NCBI GenBank assembly: GCA_021521415.1
Contig: JAIQDT010001733.1
Span: 1-64,000, forward strand
Direction of reading: 5' to 3'
Origin: Bidens hawaiensis
Lineage: Eukaryota; Streptophyta; Magnoliopsida; Asterales; Asteraceae
DNA length: 64,000 nt
Shown: positions 12,576 through 23,920 of the stretch, piece by piece
How the letters are laid out: every line of letters starts with the position of its first letter
How positions within the stretch are numbered: position 1 is the first letter of the stretch
Program-made: the position numbers and the translations under genes
The notes under the pieces: model-generated
Told to the model about the DNA's origin: nothing
The model's database searches: none
Seen by the model: only the letters and a program-made list of their open reading frames with translations

Positions 12576-13047
12576 TCAAGCAGATAATTTTGTGACGTAA
12601 CATTAAAACCATGACCAAGAGCTTCAATTTTTAAGAAAATTATATAACCAACTTTCTATTTAACTTTTGAATTTTCCGATTACAAAGAGTAGCCGTATCG
12701 TCTTATATCTCCCGTGAAGAACGGGTGCCTTAAAGCTTCCCTACCTTTGAGCCGTACTGATGGCTCGACCTTTGAGCCTCAGCTAGCTGAGTGGTTTCAT
12801 GCTGCATTACCAAGTTCTGCATTCACAAAACAAAAACAAAAAACAACTTTTGTTTGTGTATTAATGTGATAACTAGTCTTAATGTGTAAATATGATTTTT
12901 TTTTAACAAATTCCAAAAGTTGTCTGCCAAACTCACGAACAAGATCAATGGGAAACGAACGGTAGTTGTTTTTGCGTAGAAAATAATATAAACTTGGACC
13001 GAGCTTCTCAAAAACCTGTGACGATGATGCATGGACATCTTCATCCT
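12576..13047 (-). pseudogene. Deleted genomic copy of the AFC1-like kinase gene
   Basis: This region matches two separate parts of the intact kinase gene at 43837-48508. The stretch 12576-12890 corresponds to the 3' flank, last exon and start of intron 11. The stretch 12915-13045 corresponds to exon 6 (FEKLGPS...SFPIDLVRE). Everything between (exons 7-11) is missing. Intron and 3' flanking sequence are kept, so this is a duplicated genomic segment and not a retrocopy. The last-exon part also has an internal deletion and altered codons around 12750-12790. It cannot make a kinase. Confidence 0.85.
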
Positions 13048-13944
13048 AAAATTATTAATATTGGATAAATATTATGAATTTAACTCCAAATGTTGTATAT
13101 AAAAATATTTTTTTTTCAAATTTGTAAATTGGAAATGCAAAACTTCATTGTGCATATAGTATATATAGATGTAGTGCATTTTCTACCTGCATTATTTTCT
13201 TATATTGCTTAACTTTATTTGCAATTTTATTATTTGGATCATCTAGCGTATTACACAAGTTCTAAAGCCAGTTGTTTTATATGGTCTTCCAATAACGACA
13301 CTCATCACAGTTTATGCATTTTCATGTTGTCAATGTTCATACTTTTGCTATTGCTCGGCTAAGTCTATACTTTGTTTTCATCTTATTACTTTAGAGCTAT
13401 ATGCTAACAATACAATGTAACACCGATAGCCTATTGTGGTTTGAATTTCAAGTTGCATTCAAAGTCGATTCGAAATTCAAATACTAAGTTCGAATTGAAT
13501 TCGAATATGCAACTTTGAATTTTAATTTATTTTTGAGTTAGTGAAATCCAATTCGTTTACTAGACTAGACACCCTTTGGTGAGGGCGCTTGGCAAACTAT
13601 GATGAGATCATCAACATTAATACGCTAAAATACACTCCAAATCATATACATAAACTCTAAATTAACTTAATGTTCTTCAATGATAAACTATCATTGGAGT
13701 GTAACTCTGAAAACTTTTTTTCGTAAACTCTTTCTATAAACTAGATTCGAGGATTGCCATGGGTCAAGATAGCAGTGAAGCATGGTTGTTAAATCGCCTA
13801 TCATTTTTACAATGGAGTGGAACTATGAAAGCAGCAATGTGAGTTTAGATTTTGAGACCATTTAGAGTACACTAATCTCTAAATAAGAACATATTAACTA
13901 TTATGCATAAACTGCGAAGTTTTGTAGCACACTAATCACTTATA
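13048..13944. other. Intergenic, no gene seen
   Basis: AT-rich sequence with a small palindromic patch of TTCGAATT-type motifs near 13440-13510. No exon or transposon end could be supported. Confidence 0.4.
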
Positions 13945-14245
13945 TGAACTTCACCTGACGAAACCGCATTGTATCAACAGTTGAATCGTTAACGGTGGAT
14001 GAATCGTTAGCAATGAGCATCCCATCCATCACATCATGTTGCATGCTCGCTTAATCATTATGATCTTCTATATCCTGAAATAGATCCGATTTAAACAAAT
14101 AATAATTATAACATTAAGATTTATAGCTTTTATGCACATAATCCACCAACTATTTTCTCACATTACCTTTATCACAATTAGTCACAACAGTTTGATTTCT
14201 AGGGAAACCAAAACCTTGAGGAAGTAGAAGCAGTAAGCTCCCAAA
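13945..14245 (-). pseudogene. Partial second copy of nicalin exons
   Basis: Two nicalin-derived pieces sit next to each other. About 14180-14240 matches nicalin exon 2 (the LLLLLPQAFGF coding stretch, now out of frame). About 13950-14085 matches the last recognisable nicalin exon, also present at 14499-14625 (MQHDVM...AND SSTINES type sequence). All exons between are absent. It is a remnant with a large internal deletion. Confidence 0.7.
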
Positions 14246-16013
14246 ATTCTTAGAAATATTGGGTACTAAAAATGTAGTGGAGTGTTTGATATTTAAAGTC
14301 GATTTATGGGTGAATTTAAATTCGGGTAATTTTTAACCACATGAGATCATAAACCTGCTAACCCAGCGGGCAACAGGTAAAGCAATGGGCCCAGACGGAC
14401 CCATTTATTTATAAGTTAGCGGGTATAAATTGGCAAATGTACTTAAAGTGAGTGAAATCAACAATTACTCTTACTAAATCACTTATATGAACTACACCTG
14501 AGAAATCCGCGTTGTATCAACTGTTGACTCGTTAATGGTGGATGAATCGTTAGCGATGAACACCCCAGCCATCACATCGTGCTGCATACTCACTTCTTTA
14601 ACATGATCTGCTAATTTCTGAAATAGGTCTGATTTCAAACAAATAATAATAGTTATTTAATAAAACGTCGTCATACAATACATTTTTCAATGCCATTATA
14701 AATGGATTGTCCTTTGAAAGAAAAGGTGCCACACGAGGCGATTCTGATAAAATGTCAAGCCACAATCCTATGTAGTGATGACTGACTGCCAAATCATTTT
14801 TATCTAATATATTTGTGTTCTTCTCTTCCTATGCCTCTACATGACAGTTATGCATTAGTGTCCACAAAATTAATAATAATATGTTTATTTAACAAGGGTC
14901 TTACAGCGAGACTCTCGGTCACCAGTTTTACCCTCTGCACAAATGCATCTTCATCGACAAAGCTCCTGATGACAGATGAAACAAAATAATTTATTAGAAA
15001 GATCAGAATATTACATGGCATGGTTTCAAAATACTCACATTTTATCAGAAATGGCTCCGGTGTTTTCCAGGAAACTCAGTGCAACATAACGTCTGGAGAG
15101 TGTGGCTGCAGTAACGCTTAACCTTTCAAACTGTTCATGCTCCCAGTGAACCTGCATAAAGTTATAAAATCAAATGGCTTCCTAAACTTATTAAAATTTA
15201 AAATAACACTATTATTCTCATAATGTCTTTATTCAGGAATTGGAAACGTTTATTTTCTTGTGCTCTCGCCCAACTTTAAGGCCCATTTCCTCGGCTACAT
15301 TGGATAAACCCTGTACACAAGACCAAAGTATACATGTTTTTAAGGTTGATATGTAAGCATCTGAATACATATTTGTGTGATGTTTTTATCCACCTGCCTT
15401 GAATATTTGCTTCAAGTGAGCATTCTCTGGAGGTTTAGAAACATGAAGCCATAACCATTTTCACCCGAGCTCCGACTATTCAGGCAGATAGCATACTCAA
15501 TACTTTCCAGTAAACTTTCATTAAACCTTCTAAGCCACTACAAAGAATAAAACATGAGTGGCAAACTTCAATTAAAGAAAGGTTCATGTGAAGTAGATGA
15601 GGTTACAGGAAAAACATATTAAGATTGAAACGAGTCTCTTTTATGCGAGCCATAGTTCATTTTAATACTTCACTTATGTATTAATTGTCAAACTAAAGTA
15701 ACATCATACTAATCAAATAATTTAAATAGACACCTTCTGAGTCCTAATGTAGTTATAAGGCCCGCCAGACGTCAACCCAAAGAGTATGTTATACATACCT
15801 TCCTCTCGTGTCAGGGTCATCATATAAAATAGAAAATAACCGAGCAATTTCAAGAAGCGCCACTATGCCAATCCCATTGCTATCACTTCCAACTGACAAT
15901 GCCTGTATTTTAAAGACATGATTAAGTGAATGTAATATGATTGCAATGCAAGGGTAATCTTGTAAATTACCGGAGCTGCACCGAATGTATCATACGATGC
16001 AACGATGGCAATA

Positions 16014-16332
16014 TGATAGAACCCCTAAACTTAAACAAGAAATTAAAGGATAGTAGGCCCGATTCAAGATGGGCTAGTCTCCGTTTAGCCGATACGAGAC
16101 GGCAATTCTCCAAACATAAGGTTAATAAACCCTAATATTTTGAATATATAAACATGGATATCCCTTAAACTAGAAAACAGACATTTAAATAAACCAAATG
16201 GCAGCAGTAAATGTTGCAGTTACGGGGACCCTTCAACACCCTCACCCCTTTATCTCCCAAAACTCAAGAGACTGTTCAACATCCTTAGATCTGGCCGTGA
16301 AACCCACCCATAGAGAAGTCGGGTTCGTATCA
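16014..16332. mobile_element. LTR-like insertion (solo LTR or TRIM), 319 bp, in a nicalin exon
   Basis: The insert starts TGATAGAACCC and ends GGGTTCGTATCA, giving TG...CA ends inside an imperfect 11-12 bp inverted repeat. A perfect 5-bp target duplication CAATA flanks it (16009-16013 and 16333-16337). Removing the insert and one CAATA restores the nicalin codons PTI-AIVASYD, which fixes the boundaries. TG...CA ends with a 5-bp duplication fit an LTR. A MITE with 5-bp duplication is the alternative. Confidence 0.8.
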
Positions 16333-16601
16333 CAATAGTTGGGAGTGGGTTTGAATCGTCATCAGCTTTCAATCTAGGCAGCCATCCTGTATATAGTAGA
16401 TTGTTAATTTGTTACTAAGACAACTTGTAGTGGTAACTAAGCACATAAGGACGTTTTGTGACACGTAGCATCCTAGACTGCAATGGAGAGTTTGCAAAAA
16501 GTGGTGTAATAAAAACCTCAAAAACCACTTGCAATCATTACATTTTGTCTCCACTCTCTCTCACGTACCCATTGAAAAACTTAGCTCGCAACCGCTCAGG
16601 A

Positions 16602-16617
16602 GGGGGGGGGGGGGGGG
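16602..16617. repeat. G16 homopolymer
   Basis: Run of 16 G in a nicalin-pseudogene intron. Confidence 0.9.
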
Positions 16618-17726
16618 CTGTTGGGTTAGGTTTGGAGTTCGTTTTCCTCACACAACTAAGCCACCGGTGGATATAAGGTTTGTTTTGCTGCAGGTCCACT
16701 TGAGCAAATACGAAAAATGTAGATAATAAATGAAGGTAGAGAAGAAAAACCTGGATGTTAATGATTGTGGGAGATGCAAGTTTCTTAGGAGGCGGCGGCG
16801 TAACAGTAACCTTGTATCTGCAAAGGAATGCATGCAGCCAAAATATCCAAATCATTAAGTTGAATGTACTTGATGGATACTTGATGGACCATTTATTTAT
16901 AAAGTAAAACTTTAGATGATCATAAAGATAATAAATATACTACTAACCCGGGGCCATCAGTTGCATTGTTTCTCTTGATATCGGCTAACAGTTTCCGCAA
17001 ATCTCTATCTTCAAGAGCAAAATAGATAGGACACTGTAACATACATGAAAACAAACAGAATTCATAACGTTGTTCATTTGCATTATTGTATATGCATGTA
17101 CAAAGAAAGAAAGAAAGATATATTGTTGGTTGGTTTGTTGAGTGACTGACTTGAATAGTAGAGTGTATTAGCTTCTGCTCAAAATCCGCCAACTATTGTT
17201 TCTCAGACGTATAAATACAATTAGTAAGAAAAGATCTGTTGCTAGGAAAACCAAAAGCTTGGGGAAGTAGAAGCAGTAAGCCTCCCAAAGGCTTCTTCTT
17301 TCCATGCTCAATATATTCTAAACGAAAAAAAAAACACAATCAGATAATTAACTAATATCATCATCATCTTGTGAAAATAGTAACATGGTACCAGCCTCGA
17401 ATGAAAGCTTCATGCAGAAAAAGAATGATGACGACAGTACGGGAGAGATTGGAACCACAACAAGCGGGGAGAGAATAAGAAAAGGCTGCATGGTGATGGA
17501 GAGATGAAGCACGAGATCCAAAAGGCGCACCGGAGATATCATATTGAATCACCAGGTAAACGGTAATAGTAATTGATGCATCGACACCAGCGATTATTGT
17601 CAACACAACCGCAACAACCAGGGGGGAGGTGATATTCGCCATTGATGAAACAAAAATAATGTACAAAGATCCATAGAATTACGTTTTCTCAAATTATACA
17701 GATTCTCAAATTTACTAAAGAAAAGT

Positions 17727-17858
17727 ATGGATCTGTTTGGTATGGGTAATGAAATGGAAGAGGGATTGTAATAGACTAGGTAATGGAATTATATGGATCT
17801 GTTTGGTATGGGTAATGAAATGGAAGAGGGATTGTAATAGACTAGGTAATGGAATTAA
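17727..17858. repeat. Perfect tandem duplication of about 66 bp
   Basis: Two adjacent identical copies begin TATGGATCTGTTTGGTATGG. A third diverged start follows. The GTTTGGT-type words recall subterminal parts of plant MITEs, but no matching end was found. Confidence 0.85.
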
Positions 17859-17987
17859 ATGGACGAGGGATAGGAATTGATCATTAGTATTCCATTTAGA
17901 TGTTTGGTTACTATGTAGGAATTGAATTAATTATTACTTTGTGTTGTTTGATAGGCAGGAAAATACGGAATAAAATAAAAAGGTAGT

Positions 17988-18128
17988 GATGGGGGCGGCG
18001 GTGGGTGGTGGTAGCGGTGGCTGGCGGCGATGGCGGGGAGCGATGATTGGTGGCAGCGGTGGTGGTGATGGTGGTGGGTGGTAGTGTTGGCGGCGGTGGG
18101 CGGAGAGAAGTAATGTGGTGGGTGGTGG
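17988..18128. repeat. GGT/GGC-rich minisatellite
   Basis: Purine-rich GGTGGT/GGCGGC repeats on the plus strand. The Pro-rich ORF on the other strand is an artefact of composition. Confidence 0.75.
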
Positions 18129-18849
18129 CGAAGAAAATATTATAAAATTATAACGGTGTATTCTCAAGCATGTTTCTCACATTCACTCATAACCAGTTCA
18201 TTTAATTTGTAAAACTCTAACAAAGCGCAGAGAACGAGCTATAAAAATGCTCAATTAGCAATGTTTATGTGCATCATTGATTGTGCACGCACAGTACTTA
18301 ATGACTTGGTTGTTCTTATCTTGGGTTGGGTTGTACTATGTACATCTTCTCTTTCTCTGATAGTCAAAAACCACCACCATGACCCTCCATCTTCGTTGCC
18401 TACAATCTGATGACGCCGCTTCAAGTCAAGTCATGGTTACAGAATCAAGAAATTCAACACTAATTGATTGATATTTTTCTTTTGGCGAAGCATGGATTGT
18501 TGGCATTTCACCATTTTATGCTGTTAGTTCTTCCCTCAAAGTTGACATTTTTGTGACTGCTGCCTAGGTTCATTTCATCTTGTCTATGATTAAACATTGG
18601 CTCATTCGCAATATTAAGCAAAGGTTACCGGTGCCTTCTTTAATGTGGTCATGCCCCTAATTTGTATTTTATTGCATTTCTCTTTTTAAAGGCAATATTT
18701 AACTAACGAAAGGCGATGAGAGTTTAGTCCATGTGACCTTGGACTAGAAACACAGAGGCAGTAATTAACCATATATTGTTGGGATATTTTTTGCCCATAA
18801 GAAAGCGTAACAAATAATACTCTACATAAATAATACTCTACATGGGTTA

Positions 18850-18882
<33 letters not shown>

Positions 18883-20444
18883 GAAATAAAAGAAAAGAGA
18901 AAAACAAATATGGAGAGTTGGTTTTGGTTTGGCCCACAAGTCCACAAGACACAAATATTGATTGGTGGGCTTTAGGACTTTTCGTGGGATTCAAGCTCAA
19001 GAACAATATAAAGGGTTTTTTATGTGCACATCCCTAGCCGAACAGAAGACTTACGAAAAAGAGTTAAGTTATTTGTTGGTTCTCTTCTTCTGTCGACACA
19101 ACAATATACGAAGAGAATATTTTGGGTGTCCATTCTTTTTGGTGTTTTCGAAGAGATAAGAGACGTTCAGAGACAGGTATTTTCTGTTATCTCTTATTCG
19201 TTACTCTTTTGTATTTGGTTTCATATACTTGAAGCTTGTCTGTACTAAGTATATGATGATTTGTGTATGCATGTAGTTTTACCTTGAAAGGACTTTGTAT
19301 TGCTCATTATTAGTGATAGTGGATTTGAAGCGGCTCTAGTAATCCCGTGGTTTTTACTCTCCCCTTGAGAGGTTTTCCACGCTAAAATTTTTGTGTCACT
19401 TTTACTTTTAAATTAAACCCTATTTTGTTTGCATCCTCATTGGTTCATTCAGGTCGGGAAAAAGTTTAGCCAAACGAAGATTAATTCCGCAATTTTTTGT
19501 TTATCGTTCGTTGCGTGGTCGTTTTTCCCAACATATATAATGTCAATACATTTTATTGTTGTTGCTTGGTATGTATTAAGTGAGTGTTTGATATGTACAT
19601 TAGTTGTGACTAGTTAGGCATAATTTGTATTAGTATCACAAATATAGTTTTTAAAAGATAGTTATGTTATGACTTCAAGATCAGCAAATATAGTTTTTAA
19701 AAGATTGGGTTTTATGATTCAAATAATGTTATGACTCCTGCTTGCCTTCTGTTTTGATGTAATCTAAACTTTTCTTTAATAAAATATTTTATTATCATAA
19801 AAAAAAATTGTATCTTCCTCTTTTTAGTATACACCTCTCAAAGTATGCATACTACTTCATCTTGTTTTACTAGTAGCAGTTAAATGCATTTTAATTTGGT
19901 TTCAGTTTGTTTGATTTTAAAAGAGGATAGTAACACAAACGAAACCTTTTTTTCTTTGCAGTTATTTAAAAAGCAGTTGTGTATACTAAAAGTGAGGATG
20001 CACAAGATTTAAATTAAGTTGTTTTTTTTTTCTTCCTTTTTGTGTTTTCTTGATTTGAAAATACTTGTTTCTTCACTTAACATGTCACGATTGGCGTTTT
20101 TCAGGAATTTTGGTGCTTGATGGATATATTTCCTACCAACATTCCCTTTGTTTTTGGAATAAATGATTTGTATTAGCTACATACTTTTGAAATGGATTCC
20201 AAATACACTCAAAAGAAAATATATTAAAGATGATAAAAGATACATAAGAAATTATTCTTTCTGTTTCTCATATCTTTCAACTTTATTGCATAATCTGAAA
20301 TAAAAATAAAAGATCCAAAAAAATTTCCTCCTACACTTAACTTTTTTATTAGAAATACTATTTACATTCCCTTTGTTTCCACAGCCCCTTTGTTTTCATT
20401 CAAATCAAACACAAGAGAAAGAAGATCAACAAGCACTCGGTATC
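18129..20444. other. Intergenic, no supported gene
   Basis: It contains an (ATT)n run at 18849-18882. Short ORFs around 18962-19617 show no recognisable domain. The last part (about 20340-20444) is the likely promoter/5' UTR of the small gene at 20445. Confidence 0.4.
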
Positions 20445-20911
20445 ATGTCGTCCGACTCCGAAACTGAATCCGAAGCGAAACCTAAATCTAAATCTCAACC
20501 GGTACATATTTTAACTACTACCGTCTTTGTCATTACTTATTTCTTGATCTTATCAAAACCGATATAATTAATTTGCAGATTGCTACGGAAAAGGAAAAAA
20601 CTAAGAAAAAGAAGAAACATAAGTCGTGTAAGTCATGTTGTTGCAAGCATCGGAGTCATGAACAAGACCATCATAAAGCCGAAGCTTACGTGAAGCCTGG
20701 AGTTAATAAGAGCGTATGTCGTAATATATTCTGTAATGATCATTATGAGAAACCACTCATCATGCCAACTCCAGTAGACAAGATGCAACGCCCACCGTTG
20801 TTTCCACCACCTTTTCATCACCAACAAAGGTTTATGTGTCCTCTGATGATGGGACCGCCGCCACATCAGTTTTATCTTCCTCCACCACCACCACAACAGT
20901 TTTATCCATAG
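20445..20911 (+). CDS. Small Lys/His/Pro-rich protein of unknown function, probable premature stop
   Basis: Two exons fit GT/AG rules: 20445-20501 and 20579-20911. They join in phase 0 to about 129 residues. The N-terminus is acidic (MSSDSETESEAKPK), followed by a Lys cluster (TKKKKKHKSCKSCCCKH) with several Cys and His, then a His/Pro/Met-rich tail with PPPHQFYLPPPPPQQFYP. I do not recognise the family. Directly after the TAG the same frame continues for 17 codons of similar composition (HDGMPPYSYLPWGGYRG) to a TGA at 20963-20965. The TAG may therefore be a recent CAG-to-TAG change shortening the protein. An upstream in-frame ATG at 20373 exists, but the one at 20445 starts the acidic stretch. 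Short basic/Cys-His motifs could bind nucleic acid or metal; that is inference. Confidence 0.5.
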
Positions 20912-20965
20912 CACGATGGGATGCCACCTTATAGTTATCTTCCATGGGGTGGATATAGAGGTTGA

Positions 20966-21838
20966 TGTTGGTTTAACAGTTTTATGTTGAATAAAAGATA
21001 TACATGAAATAACAATATTACAGTTATTTAGTTTGGTTTTTGTTCTGTTTAAACTTATAGATCTTCTTTATATTTATTTTTCTTTTTTGAGTATGAAATA
21101 AACTTTAATCTTTAGATCTATAAAAAAGAATTACAAAGACGACTTACTTCTCAAAGTCCAATGAGAACAAAAGTCCAAAAGATGGATAACTATAATATAA
21201 TTATGTCGGATTAAATTATTAAAATGTGTTGGTATGAACGTATCACATTATAAGGCATGTTACATATGAAATTTTCGGTTTTATTGTGTTTTGATTGATC
21301 TCCTAGCTAGCGAGTGACTTAACTAATAGAATCAAGGTAATCACACACACGATTGTAATCACCACTTGACAATTTAGACATACATGTGCTTGCAAGGATT
21401 AACAGTTGATTCGATTACCGATCTGGTTTGAAACACATCGTTCTAACTTTGGTCATAATAGGTTTTAAATTAGTTGCATATCTTTTAATTTTGGATTTGA
21501 TAGGTTGTCTAAATATCAAGATCAATATCTGCCAATATACAAAGCTAAATGCTGAAATCGTATTTTATTTTACAAATATTTATTTTTGTATTTTACGTAG
21601 GGATTTGACATTCTTAAATTATGCGATGCATAAGACGGCTGACCAGATAAAGGTTGTGTTTGTTTTTTCTTAAAACATCTGCGGGAGGCTTATGTCTGCG
21701 GGCGCGCAAACATAAGCTTCTGAAGATTGTTTTTTTTTTTAAATAAAACCTGCAAACTGTTTTTATGGTCTTAAACAAGAAGCTATTGTTCAACTTCTTC
21801 ACACAACTTCACACTTCTTAACATCCTACCAATACCCA
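20966..21838. other. Intergenic, no gene seen
   Basis: AT-rich DNA. From about 21665 the base composition changes and may mark the edge of an element that includes the CCA minisatellite and ends near 22530, where AACCAAACAGCACCT resembles an inverted form of the 21650 region. No target duplication was found. Confidence 0.35.
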
Positions 21839-22330
21839 ATGTTCAACACCACCACCACCCATCATGCGCCGCCGCCACCACCACCGTCCACCACCACCCA
21901 CCGTCTGCCACAACCACCACCCACCACCACTGTCCACCACCACCACCCACCGTCCGCCGCCACCACCCGCCGCCCACTACCACCACCCACCACCACCGTC
22001 CATCACCACCACCGTCGTCCACAACCATCATCCACTACCACCACCCACCGTCCGCCACCACCACGTACCATCCGCCACCAACACCGTCCATCACCACCAC
22101 CACCATCCATCACCACCACCACCCACCCGTCGGCCACAACCATCGTCCACTACCACCACCCACCGTCCGCCACCACCACCACCCACCGTCCGCCACCAAC
22201 ACCGTCGACCACCTACCACCATCACCACCACCACCCACCGTCTACCACCACCACCTACCATCCGCCGCCAACACTGTCCACCACCCACCACCATCACCAC
22301 CACCACCGTCCACCGCCCACCACCAACTAT
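21839..22330. repeat. (CCA/CCG)n minisatellite, about 490 bp
   Basis: Long degenerate array of CCACCACC-, CACCGTCC- and CCGCCACC-type words. It yields Thr/Pro/His-rich ORFs on the plus strand and Gly/Val/Trp-rich ORFs on the minus strand in several frames. That is typical of simple repeats and not of coding DNA. Confidence 0.9.
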
Positions 22331-22699
22331 TTTACTAGTCTACAGACGTTAAATGATTTCTATCTACTATGATATGTATGATAGATAACTAATTTTCAGC
22401 TTATGCAGACGATATCAAGTTTATAAAACAAACAGTATTATATTTTCAGATTGCAGACCTTCAGACCACATCTTCAGTTGCAGGCATGAAATAGATTGCA
22501 GACAGTTTTTGTATTCAAAACCAAACAGCACCTAAGTCTACCAAGAACAAGATCAAATATCTACCAACATCAACCTTTGCATTTACAAGACAGTTGGTAA
22601 AGACTGATGTGGTTTATATCATCCAAATAGTTTATATTAGACGACTGCCCAGATTAAGTCTAATTATCCAAAAACGACTTTCTTTAACCCGTGGGTGGG

Positions 22700-23033
22700 G
22701 TGGATGTTCTTTTCGCTAGTTGGTTGTAAGCCATGAAATCTTCTTTACCCGGGAATATAATGGCTATGGGTTTTCCTCAAATGATGTGGATGCTGCTTAC
22801 TACAATGGGATGGTATTTCTCTTGTCATGCTTATTTTTTTAGTTGGCCCAAACTAGATACTAAATTTGTTTTTTAATTGTTGTGTTGTGCAGCCAAAGTA
22901 TCCATCCGCACACACCTCCATTGAAACGATTGTGAATAATGCAAAGAGCAAGAGGATTGCATTGTTTTTAGATTATGATGAGACATTATCCTCAATCGTG
23001 GACAGTCCAGATCATGCTCTCATGTCTAATGCT
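22700..23033 (+). pseudogene. Trehalose-6-phosphate phosphatase 5' fragment
   Basis: Exon 22893-23033 (47 codons, GT/AG borders) reads [11 protein letters not shown], then [16 protein letters not shown], then [11 protein letters not shown]. It matches plant TPP around HAD motif I, usually DYDGTLSPIV. Here Gly of the motif is Glu. A preceding piece ends at a GT donor at 22813 and reads AAYYNGM, like the AYNSWM end of the preceding TPP exon. No later TPP exon (motifs II-IV) was found downstream, where a hAT MITE and a Helitron follow. The fragment therefore looks truncated and without catalytic function. Confidence 0.75.
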
Positions 23034-23117
23034 GTGAGAATCTGAACTTTTTAATTATCTCAGTCATTGCTAGATGCACTCTAGAACACCCACGCACCCC
23101 ACCCCGAGGATTAGGGG

Positions 23118-23660
23118 CAATGTTTTCAGACCCGGACCGGACATCGACCCGGGCACCTTATCGGGTCATAGGTCGGACCGACCCGGGAGGTCGGACCGGA
23201 CATCGACCCGGATGATGTCATAAATAATATTAAATATATGTATACAACTTATATATAAAAAAATAATAATAATCAAGATTTCCATTTTGTTTACCTACTG
23301 CTTTGCTGCTCCTAGCTGTTTGTATTCCATTTACACCACAATGTGTGTTTTCAATATATATAGGATTTATTTTCACCTATTATAACAAGATAAAGCCTGG
23401 CTTCTTGGTATTTGTAGCTTTCTTTAAGCAATTTCATACCGGAAAGGACCAGTGTTCGATTCCCAACTTCAGCTTAGTTTTTGATTTAACAGGAAAAAAG
23501 GTTTTACCGGTTCAACCGGCGGTTCACCAGTTCCGGTCGGACCGCAAACCGCCAGAACCGGCCGGTTTGTTAGAAAACGGGCTGTATCATGTGAACCGGA
23601 CTGGTTTATCCACCGGGTCCCGGTCGGACCGGCCAGTCCGACCCGGGTTTCAAAACACTG
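23118..23660. mobile_element. hAT-type MITE, 543 bp, CCGG-rich, CARTGTTTT ends
   Basis: The left end is CAATGTTTTCAGACCCGG and the right end, reverse-complemented, is CAGTGTTTTGAAACCCGG. A perfect 8-bp target duplication ATTAGGGG lies at 23110-23117 and 23661-23668. The interior is rich in CCGG, GACCGG and GGTTCAACCGG words. A relative sits at 50317-50890. No transposase is present. Confidence 0.88.
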
Positions 23661-23668
23661 ATTAGGGG

Positions 23669-23920
23669 TGTATACTAGCCGATCCGGAGCTCCACTAGGC
23701 TAGAGCTCAACCTTTTTTGAGCTCTTTATTTAAAGTCCGAGCTCAGCTCACAGCTATGAGCTATTTTTATAAGCTCGGGTTCAACTCGTTTATTATTTTA
23801 GCATTTTTCTCTATTTCCAATTAAAATAGAATTGGAAATATAACTTCATAGAAGATTGGGAAAAGTAGGAAAAGTGAGAAACCTAGATATATATAAATAC
23901 ATTTTATTTATTTTAATATA
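23669..23920. repeat. GAGCTC/GCTCGG-rich element fragment
   Basis: Begins 'ggtgtatactagccgatccgg' and is full of GAGCTC words. Similar sequences occur at 42600-43140, 47050-48150 and 53995-54270. No clean boundaries are seen here. Confidence 0.45.

Larger units (their letters stand above)
14490..17642 (-). pseudogene. Nicalin-like (NCLN, M28-related ER membrane protein) pseudogene
   Basis: About 14 exons can be traced on the minus strand. They encode recognisable nicalin segments: IQYDISGAPFGSR and the NLSRTVV region (exon 1, ATG at 17642), GGLLLLLPQ (about 17240-17323), ADFEQKLIHSTI, YFALEDRDLRKLLADIKRN, LKADDDSNPLPTI, IVASYDTFGAAP, LSVGSDSNG...LFSILYDDPDTRGRY, ILFGLTSGGPYNY, WEHEQFERLSVTAATLS, and LDILSESPRVAPFLSKDNPF. 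Nicalin is an ER multipass-complex subunit. The copy is broken. A 319-bp LTR-like insert splits the PTI/AIVASYD exon at 16014-16332. A frameshift lies near 15460, where HVSKPPENAHLKQIF is out of frame with the preceding codons. Exon 1 ends at a non-GT donor (CGAG then GC). The C-terminal membrane segment was not found. Confidence 0.8.

Noticed and set aside
21839..22372. 177-codon Thr/Pro/His-rich ORF
   Set aside because: Open in several frames on both strands because of a CCA/CCG minisatellite. Low complexity, no splice or start context.
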